DNA of 6,011 nt from positions 1-6,011 of the forward strand of contig JAIRQK010000165.1 in assembly GCA_031256525.1 (NCBI GenBank), read 5' to 3'. A program made the translations under genes and the position numbers. The notes beneath the pieces were generated by a model. It was not told the origin of the DNA. It made no database searches and saw nothing but the letters and a program-made list of their open reading frames with translations. Positions 1 through 4,646 of the stretch are shown piece after piece; the first letter of the stretch is position 1, and every line of letters begins with the position of its first letter. The DNA comes from Campylobacteraceae bacterium (GTDB lineage: Bacteria > Campylobacterota > Campylobacteria > Campylobacterales > Campylobacteraceae).

Positions 1-86
1 ATTATATCGTTGCTGTTTTTATCTTGCGCAAAAGCATTCACATGCAAAAGCAGTAAAGAGTTAAAAATAAGTGCCATTTTTTTCAT
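1..86 (-). CDS. N-terminus of an exported protein (partial, signal peptide only)
   Basis: Reading the minus strand from the ATG at 86-84 gives an open frame to the window edge: MKKMALIFNSLLLLHVNAFA followed by QDKNSNDI. This is a classic Sec signal peptide, with Lys2-Lys3, a hydrophobic core (about residues 5-15) and an Ala-Phe-Ala cleavage site before Gln21. There is no lipobox cysteine, so the product should be periplasmic, outer-membrane or secreted. A GGAG Shine-Dalgarno core lies at 101-98, 11 bases before this start, which is long. A second in-frame ATG at 77-75 is possible but would remove the basic residues. Too little of the mature protein is present to name a function. The gene is probably transcribed from the candidate promoter at 122-130, or by read-through from the tRNA gene. 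Confidence 0.75.
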   Translation of the reverse strand, partial: MKKMALIFNSLLLLHVNAFAQDKNSNDI

Positions 87-97
87 CGTTTTTTCAT
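83..97 (-). other. Four-codon minicistron overlapping the start of the exported-protein gene
   Basis: On the minus strand the sequence ATGAAAAAACGATGA contains a tiny reading frame (Met-Lys-Lys-Arg-stop). Its TGA overlaps the ATG at 86-84 of the signal-peptide gene in the form ATGA. The first ATG sits directly against the GGAG core with no spacer, so initiation there should be poor. The arrangement is seen directly in the sequence. Any coupling or regulatory role is inference, and it may be chance in lysine-rich, A-rich start-region sequence. Confidence 0.3.
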
Positions 98-103
98 CTC
101 CAA

Positions 104-117
104 GTTAATAAATTAAC
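104..117. repeat. Short inverted repeat at the predicted transcription start of the minus-strand gene
   Basis: GTTAAT, a two-base AA spacer and ATTAAC form a perfect 6+6 inverted repeat. It overlaps the expected transcription start (about position 115) for the candidate promoter at 122-130 and lies just upstream of the ribosome-binding site at 98-101. A repressor operator could sit in this place, but 6-base arms rich in A and T arise readily by chance here. Confidence 0.3.
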
Positions 118-121
118 CGTA

Positions 122-130
122 AGTATAACA
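122..130 (-). promoter_or_regulatory. Candidate extended -10 promoter for the exported-protein gene
   Basis: The minus strand reads TGTTATACT: a TATACT -10 hexamer (127-122) preceded by the TG-N extension (130-128). Initiation about 7 bases downstream would give a leader of roughly 30 bases before the ATG at 86. No convincing -35 is visible. The upstream sequence is T- and A-rich, as is common for sigma-70 promoters in Campylobacterota. Confidence 0.45.
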
Positions 131-206
131 TTAAAATTGGAATTTTATGAGAAAAATTTTTAAAACCATAAAAATTAAAAACAGAAATTTAAAACTAAAT
201 AGGTGG

Positions 207-230
207 TTTTGACAATATTGTTGAACAAAA
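207..230. repeat. AT-rich imperfect palindrome downstream of tRNA-Glu
   Basis: The 10-base perfect palindrome ACAATATTGT (212-221) lies between TTTTG (207-211) and CAAAA (226-230), which are complementary to each other, although the inner and outer symmetry centres differ by two bases. As RNA from the minus strand it could give a weak hairpin beyond the tRNA. It is not a good intrinsic terminator because the stem is GC-poor and is not followed by a clean U run. It could also be a protein-binding site or chance. The rest of 87-254 holds only AT-rich sequence and the candidate promoter. Confidence 0.25.
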
Positions 231-254
231 AATTGGGTTTGTGTGATAAAGATA

Positions 255-329
255 TGGTGACCCATACGAGACTCGAACTCGTGTTACCGCCGTGAAAGGG
301 CGATGTCCTAACCGCTAGACGAATGGGCC
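255..329 (-). tRNA. tRNA-Glu (anticodon UUC)
   Basis: This is a complete 75-base cloverleaf read on the minus strand. The acceptor stem GGCCCAU pairs with AUGGGUC and includes one G-U pair at 2-71. The D arm contains AGCGGUUAGGAC. The anticodon stem UCGCC/GGCGG encloses the loop CUUUCAC, giving anticodon UUC (genome positions 294-296). The T arm is ACGAG-UUCGAGU-CUCGU. The discriminator is A and the CCA end is encoded. The D-arm and anticodon-arm layout matches bacterial tRNA-Glu, including the CGGUAAC stretch 3' of the anticodon stem. It reads GAA and GAG codons, which are abundant in the neighbouring genes. It stands alone, with no other tRNA or rRNA gene in view. Confidence 0.97.
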
Positions 330-348
330 AACAAAAGTAAAGGCTGAA

Positions 349-354
349 ATTATA
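349..354 (-). promoter_or_regulatory. -10 element of the tRNA-Glu promoter
   Basis: The minus strand has a perfect TATAAT hexamer whose expected start point (about 342) would leave a short leader of about 12 bases before the mature tRNA 5' end at 329. The region 16-18 bases upstream (around 371-378) has no TTGACA-like -35. The position and perfect hexamer make this the likely promoter. Confidence 0.6.
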
Positions 355-361
355 CTTATAT

Positions 362-413
362 TAACTTAAATAGTGCTAAATAACCTCAAGCAATGTTTAA
401 ACTAACTTAAATA
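362..413. repeat. Pair of direct repeats TAACTTAAATA in the divergent promoter region
   Basis: The 11-mer TAACTTAAATA occurs at 362-372 and again at 403-413, 41 bases apart. The similarity continues for eight more bases with three mismatches (GTGCTAAA against ATGTTGAA), 16 of 19 in all. The copies lie between the tRNA-Glu -10 and the -10 of the plus-strand operon. The palindrome GTTTAAAC (395-402) lies just before the second copy. Spacing close to four helical turns would suit a DNA-binding protein, but AT richness makes chance a serious alternative. Confidence 0.4.
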
Positions 414-430
414 ATGTTGAAAAAAAAATA

Positions 431-439
431 TGCTACAAT
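431..439 (+). promoter_or_regulatory. Extended -10 promoter of the lipoprotein-nfo-fadL operon
   Basis: TGCTACAAT is a TG-N extended -10 with the hexamer TACAAT (434-439). Transcription would begin near 446, about 33 bases before the lipoprotein start codon. There is no -35 at the usual spacing (411-416 reads ATAATG). TTGAAA at 417-422 is only 11 bases from the -10. A run of nine A residues (420-428) lies directly upstream. This is the only good promoter I see for the five plus-strand genes. Confidence 0.55.
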
Positions 440-478
440 CTCGCTTTATTTAAAAAGATTGGAAAAGTTGGATATTTT

Positions 479-958
479 ATGATAAAAAATAGTGTTTTTT
501 TAGTATTTGTTGTAATATTTTTATCTTCGTGTGTCGCTAAAAGACCGATTGTTGAAACTGATACGCTTGGTTTAATTATTAGATCGCCATACATAAAAAC
601 TTCAGGAAATGGTTTTTACAGAAAAGGTGATAATTATGTAAATTTGCAACTTTATATGGCAGGAAAACTCGTTATAAATTACGAATCAAATACCCTTACA
701 TGCATAAATGAAAAATGTATGACAAAAACTATATTTAATAAAAATGTTTTTGTAGAGCCGCATTATGGAAATATTATGAATGACATTTTAAAATCACAAC
801 CGATTTACGATGCAAAAAATTTGGAAAAAACTGCGTTCGGGTTTATTCAGGAGATTGCTAAAGAAGATAAATATGATATAAATTATGAAGTTAAAGAGAA
901 TACTACAACTTTTGTTGATACAATAAACAATGTATATATAAAGATAATAAGAAATTAA
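479..958 (+). CDS. Small lipoprotein of unknown function (159 aa)
   Basis: The N-terminus is a lipoprotein signal peptide: Lys3, a hydrophobic run at residues 5-14, and the lipobox Leu-Ser-Ser-Cys with the lipidated Cys at residue 18. The residues after Cys18 are Val-Ala-Lys. There is no Asp at +2, so by the E. coli Lol rule (which may not hold here) it would go to the outer membrane. The mature part of about 141 residues is hydrophilic and rich in Asn, Lys and Tyr, with a Cys75-X4-Cys80 pair that could form a disulfide. I recognise no catalytic motif or named domain. The start at 479 is supported by GGA at 470-472, six bases upstream, and the promoter at 431-439. It is the first gene of the likely operon and ends nine bases before nfo, whose ribosome-binding site overlaps its stop. 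Standing near a fadL-like gene, it might act at the outer membrane alongside that channel, but this is only inference from position. Confidence 0.85.
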   Translation: MIKNSVFLVFVVIFLSSCVAKRPIVETDTLGLIIRSPYIKTSGNGFYRKGDNYVNLQLYMAGKLVINYESNTLTCINEKCMTKTIFNKNVFVEPHYGNIMNDILKSQPIYDAKNLEKTAFGFIQEIAKEDKYDINYEVKENTTTFVDTINNVYIKIIRN

Positions 959-967
959 AGGCTAAAA

Positions 968-1810
968 ATGAAGTATGTAGGTGCACATGTAAGTGCAAGT
1001 GGTGGAGTTGAGAACGCACCAATTAATGCTAAAAATATAGGTGCAAAGGCGTTTGCTCTGTTTACAAAAAACCAAAGACAATGGACGGCAAAACCGCTTG
1101 AGAAAAAATCTATTGAATCTTTTAAAAAAAATCTTGATATTGCTGAAATTTTGCCAAAACATATACTTGCACACGATAGTTATCTCATAAATTTAGGTCA
1201 TTATGATACTGCTACAAGAAAAAAATCTTTAGATGCTTTTTTGGAGGAGGTTAAAAGATGTGAGGAGCTTGGTCTTGATAAAATTAATTTTCACCCGGGA
1301 AGTCATCTTAGAGAGATAAGCGAAGAGGAGTGTTTAGATAATATATCTGAATGTATGAATGAAGTTTTGCAAATGAGCAAAAATATAAAACTTGTCATAG
1401 AAAATACAGCTGGACAAGGAAGTAATGTTGGATATAAATTTGAACATTTAGCGTATCTCATAGATAAGTCAATTGACAAAAGTAGAGTTGGAGTTTGTTT
1501 GGATACTTGCCATTTATTTACATCAGGATATGATATAAGAGATAAAGACTCTTATGAAAAAATTATGGAAAGTTTTGATAGCATTATCGGTTTTAAGTAC
1601 CTTTTGGGAATGCATTTGAATGACTCAAAAGCACCAATTGGAAGTAGAGTGGATAGACACGACTCTATCGGAATGGGAAAAATAGGGCTTGAGGCATTTT
1701 CTCTTATAATGAATGATGAAAGAATTGATGATATTCCAATGATACTTGAAACTGTAGATGAGGGTATTTGGGCTGAAGAGATAGAGCTTTTATATAGTTT
1801 ACAAAAATAA
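968..1810 (+). CDS. nfo: Endonuclease IV (AP endonuclease, Nfo family)
   Basis: This is a cytoplasmic base-excision-repair enzyme. It cleaves DNA 5' of abasic sites and removes blocking groups from 3' ends left by oxidative damage. At 280 aa it has the family's normal full length (TIM barrel), and every known zinc ligand of E. coli Nfo is found at the same residue number: His69, His109, Glu145, Asp179, His182, His216, Asp229, His231 and Glu261. They sit in the family signatures FHPGSH (108-113), [11 protein letters not shown] (145-155), [15 protein letters not shown] (175-189) and [20 protein letters not shown] (216-235). The start is set by AAAGG at 957-961, six bases before the ATG and overlapping the upstream stop codon, which suggests translational coupling to the lipoprotein gene. 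It lies between two envelope-related genes with no obvious functional link to them. Nothing looks broken, and all nine metal ligands are intact. Confidence 0.97.
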   Translation: MKYVGAHVSASGGVENAPINAKNIGAKAFALFTKNQRQWTAKPLEKKSIESFKKNLDIAEILPKHILAHDSYLINLGHYDTATRKKSLDAFLEEVKRCEELGLDKINFHPGSHLREISEEECLDNISECMNEVLQMSKNIKLVIENTAGQGSNVGYKFEHLAYLIDKSIDKSRVGVCLDTCHLFTSGYDIRDKDSYEKIMESFDSIIGFKYLLGMHLNDSKAPIGSRVDRHDSIGMGKIGLEAFSLIMNDERIDDIPMILETVDEGIWAEEIELLYSLQK

Positions 1811-1818
1811 ATTTTAAT

Positions 1819-1823
1819 AAGGA
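1819..1823 (+). promoter_or_regulatory. Ribosome-binding site that decides the fadL start
   Basis: AAGGA runs directly into the ATG at 1823, so it cannot serve that codon. It is spaced eight bases from the ATG at 1832. This favours the shorter, 400-residue product, which begins with the Met-Lys of a standard signal peptide. Confidence 0.65.
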
Positions 1824-1831
1824 TGTGTTTT

Positions 1832-3034
1832 ATGAAGACAGTATACAAAACTGCTTTGTTAGTTGCTGGAGTTAGTACAATGCTTAACGCTTCTGGTTAT
1901 AAAATACCAGAACAATCGCTAAGAGGATTGGCTCTTGGAGTTGCAAATATTGCTGCAGTTGATGGAAGTGATGCAAGTTATTATAACCCTGCAAATATGG
2001 CTTTTATGAGTGAACCAAGACATGAGCTTGAGCTCGGGTTTACCTATATACAGTTACCAAGCATGACATTTGAACATGCGATGAGCAGTGCTTATAATGC
2101 CAATTCAAAAGTAGAACATTTTGTTTTGCCATACGCTCATATTGTTGTACCGAATTTTTATGAAAATTGGAGATATGGTTTTTCTCTTGTTGTTCCGGGT
2201 GGTCTTGCTAAAAGATGGGACGGAATCCTTGGTGAGACTTATGCTAAAAAGTTTTCATTGAAAATTATAGAGGCAAATCCAACAGCAGCTTATAAGATAA
2301 ACGATCATTTTGCTCTTGGCTTTGGTTTAAGAGCTTTGTATACTGACGGTATTGTAACAAATAATATGTATGGTGGAATGGCACATAGAAAGTTAACAGG
2401 CGATAGTTTTGATTTTGGTTATAATTTAGCACTCTCTGCTAGACCAATCGAAGGTTTGGCACTCGCTGCAACTTATCGTTCGAAAGTTGATTTAACTATA
2501 GGGGGAAATGCAAGAGCCTCTGTAATGGGTACAGAAATATATAGTGGAAAAGCAAGTGTTGATGCAATTTTGCCTGCAACACTAAGTCTTGCAACGGCGT
2601 ACACATACAAAGATACAACTTTAGAGTTTGTTTATGAAAAAACTTATTGGTCAAAATATAAAGAGCTTGATTTTAATTATTCAACACCGCTTCCTGCAGT
2701 TTTTGATGAGCCAGTTTATAAAGGGTGGAAAAATTCAAACGCATTTCGTTTGGGCTTAACACACAAATATTCTGATGATTTAACTTTAATGGCAGGTTTT
2801 GCAATAGATAAATCAGCAGCACCAGATAGTACGCTAAGTTTTGAGCTTCCTGATTCTGATTCAAAACTATATTCTGGTGGATTTGAATACAAAATTAATG
2901 ATGATATGAGTATAGGAGCTGCTTATGTTTTTACAGATAAAGAGAAAAGAAAAATAGATCATGATGGTGTAGCTGGTGAATTTAAAGATGGTTCAGCACA
3001 TTTAGCAACGATGACATTTAAATATAGGTTCTAA
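1832..3034 (+). CDS. fadL: FadL/OmpP1/TodX-family outer-membrane hydrophobic-compound channel
   Basis: This is a predicted 14-stranded outer-membrane beta-barrel for uptake of long-chain fatty acids or similar hydrophobic molecules. Residues 1-20 form a signal peptide (Lys2, hydrophobic core, cleavage near Leu-Asn-Ala before Ser21). The mature start SGYKIPEQSLRGLALG, followed by the DASYYNPANMAF stretch with Asn52-Pro53-Ala54, is the typical FadL N-terminal hatch. The rest alternates polar and aromatic/hydrophobic residues as barrel strands do, and it ends in Phe (MTFKYRF), the usual signal for outer-membrane insertion. It is 400 aa, close to the family norm. I chose the ATG at 1832 because AAGGA (1819-1823) lies eight bases upstream. 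The in-frame ATG at 1823 overlaps that site and would add three residues. It follows nfo by 21 bases and precedes an acyl-CoA ligase by five, pointing to fatty acids as cargo. The family also includes aromatic-hydrocarbon channels (TodX, XylN), so the true substrate is not proven. Confidence 0.92.
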   Translation: MKTVYKTALLVAGVSTMLNASGYKIPEQSLRGLALGVANIAAVDGSDASYYNPANMAFMSEPRHELELGFTYIQLPSMTFEHAMSSAYNANSKVEHFVLPYAHIVVPNFYENWRYGFSLVVPGGLAKRWDGILGETYAKKFSLKIIEANPTAAYKINDHFALGFGLRALYTDGIVTNNMYGGMAHRKLTGDSFDFGYNLALSARPIEGLALAATYRSKVDLTIGGNARASVMGTEIYSGKASVDAILPATLSLATAYTYKDTTLEFVYEKTYWSKYKELDFNYSTPLPAVFDEPVYKGWKNSNAFRLGLTHKYSDDLTLMAGFAIDKSAAPDSTLSFELPDSDSKLYSGGFEYKINDDMSIGAAYVFTDKEKRKIDHDGVAGEFKDGSAHLATMTFKYRF

Positions 3035-3039
3035 CTCAT

Positions 3040-4611
3040 ATGGTAACTTATGATTATCAAAACTTTTATGAGATGATTGAGCAAAATGCAAAAGAGCTTC
3101 CGAGTAAAGTCTTGCTTTTTGATGGTGATAAAAAAATTACAAATAAAAAACTGAAAGAAAATGTTGACATAATTTCAAGTTTTTTACATCTCCAAGGCAT
3201 AAAAGCAGGAGATAAAGTTGGGCTTATAATTGCAAATGGCGAAGAGTTTATAGTTTCATTTTTATCAGTTGCTAGACTTGGAGCCATTTGTATTCCAATA
3301 AATACTTTTTTAAAGCACGAAGAGTTTGAGCATATATTAAATGATGCTCACGCAAAGATGATTATCTCATCTCCAGCATATGCAAAAGAGACAAGAGGAT
3401 TGTTGAATAATACGAGCGTTGAGAAGATTTTGTGGACTGAAGAGTATGAAAAATATGATGAACAAAATTTGAGTTATGTAGATGCTATAAAGTCGCAAAA
3501 TGTTGTGCCTCTACATATAAAGCCTAAAATTGATGATTTGGTTTCCATAATTTATACTTCTGGTACAACAGGGAAACCTAAAGGTGCAACGCTTAACTAT
3601 AGAAATCTATTTTCAAACTTAGTTGGTGCGAAAATAATTTTAAACATAAGTTCAAAAGATAGATTTATAGTTTATCTGCCTATGTTTCACTCTTTTACAT
3701 TAACTATAATGATACTTTTACCGATATATTTTAAATCTTCTATTGTTTTAATTCGTTCTGTTTTTCCATTTTCAAATGTCCTTAAACAGACACTTTTAAG
3801 GGGAGTTACAATTTTCCTTGGAGTGCCAACCGTTTACAATGCTATACTAAAAGCTAAAATTCCTTGGTATTTTATGTGGTTTAATAGAGTTCGCATTTTC
3901 GTATCAGGCTCTGCTCCTTTGAGCGAAAAAACCATAAGAGATTTCACTGCAAAATTTAAAAAAGCGAAACTTTTAGAGGGGTATGGATTAAGCGAGTGTT
4001 CCCCGGGAGTTGCTATAAATAGACTGGAATTTCAAAAACCACTCTCAGTTGGTCCTGCACTTCCAGGATATGATATAAAAATTGTTGATGAAGAGATGGT
4101 TGAACTTAAAACTGGAGAGATTGGAGAGATAATAGTTAAAGGCGATTGTGTTATGCAGGGATATTTTGAAAAAGATGATGCAACTGCAGAAACTTTAATA
4201 AATGGCTGGATAAAAACTGGCGATATAGGTTATCTTGATGAGGATAAATATCTGTTTATTGTTGATAGAAAAAAGGATTTGATTATCTCAAAAGGTATAA
4301 ATATCTATCCACGAGAGATTGAAGAGTTGTTATATGAGCTTGAAGGTATAGATAATGTAGCAGTTGTTGGTATAAAAAATGATATTGGCGATGAAGATGT
4401 TGTAGCGTTTATTGAGTATAAAGATGACGCAAAAACAAAATTAAATGAGATACAGGTCAAAAAGTATTTAAAAGAACATCTTGCAAATTTTAAAATTCCA
4501 AAAGATGTATTTTTTATACACGACATACCAAAAAATGCGACTGGCAAGGTGTTAAAACGCGTACTAAAAGAGAATATTGATAAATATTTAAAGCAAAAAG
4601 AGGATATTTAA
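3040..4611 (+). CDS. Acyl-CoA ligase (long-chain fatty-acid-CoA ligase-like, AMP-binding family)
   Basis: This adenylate-forming enzyme of 523 aa should activate a carboxylic acid with ATP to an acyl-AMP and transfer it to CoA in the cytoplasm or at the inner membrane. All core motifs are present: the phosphate-binding loop YTSGTTGKPKG (172-182), FHSF (216-219), the adenine-binding EGYGLSE (313-319), TGD (393-395), the hinge IVDRKKDLIISKG with Arg410 (407-419) followed by NIYPREIEE (421-429), and PKNATGKVLKR with the catalytic Lys503 (497-507). The hinge wording is typical of fatty-acyl-CoA synthetases. It is shorter than E. coli FadD (561 aa), and the acid chain length cannot be read from the sequence. 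The start follows the porin stop by five bases. Only a weak AGG (3026-3028) lies upstream, so translation is probably coupled. An in-frame ATG at 3073 is less likely because the FYEMIEQNA stretch common in the family spans it. Together with FadL it suggests uptake and trapping of fatty acids. Confidence 0.93.
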   Translation: MVTYDYQNFYEMIEQNAKELPSKVLLFDGDKKITNKKLKENVDIISSFLHLQGIKAGDKVGLIIANGEEFIVSFLSVARLGAICIPINTFLKHEEFEHILNDAHAKMIISSPAYAKETRGLLNNTSVEKILWTEEYEKYDEQNLSYVDAIKSQNVVPLHIKPKIDDLVSIIYTSGTTGKPKGATLNYRNLFSNLVGAKIILNISSKDRFIVYLPMFHSFTLTIMILLPIYFKSSIVLIRSVFPFSNVLKQTLLRGVTIFLGVPTVYNAILKAKIPWYFMWFNRVRIFVSGSAPLSEKTIRDFTAKFKKAKLLEGYGLSECSPGVAINRLEFQKPLSVGPALPGYDIKIVDEEMVELKTGEIGEIIVKGDCVMQGYFEKDDATAETLINGWIKTGDIGYLDEDKYLFIVDRKKDLIISKGINIYPREIEELLYELEGIDNVAVVGIKNDIGDEDVVAFIEYKDDAKTKLNEIQVKKYLKEHLANFKIPKDVFFIHDIPKNATGKVLKRVLKENIDKYLKQKEDI

Positions 4612-4646
4612 AAAGAGTTGAAAAAGTTTAATGAAAGAGAGAAATA

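Noticed and set aside
209..237. TTGACA at 209-214 on the plus strand as a -35 of a promoter running toward the tRNA
   Set aside because: No -10-like hexamer occurs at 16-18 bases spacing (232-237 reads ATTGGG), and it would only produce antisense RNA across the tRNA.
417..439. TTGAAA (417-422) as a -35 paired with the -10 TACAAT
   Set aside because: The spacer is only 11 bases, far below the usable 16-18. The TG extension explains the promoter without a -35.
962..1174. Minus-strand reading frame opposite nfo, and the similar ones at 1552-1848, 2673-2864, 3066-3287, 4305-4547, 4783-5022 and 5729-5992
   Set aside because: Each lies antisense to a well-supported gene. They show no ribosome-binding site or domain and have compositions expected from the complement of AT-rich coding sequence.
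1823..1831. ATG at 1823 as the fadL start
   Set aside because: It overlaps the AAGGA ribosome-binding site. The ATG at 1832 has proper spacing and begins a standard Met-Lys signal peptide.
4612..4646. Possible terminator between the ligase and the AAA ATPase
   Set aside because: The 35 bases contain A-rich sequence but no inverted repeat followed by a T run.
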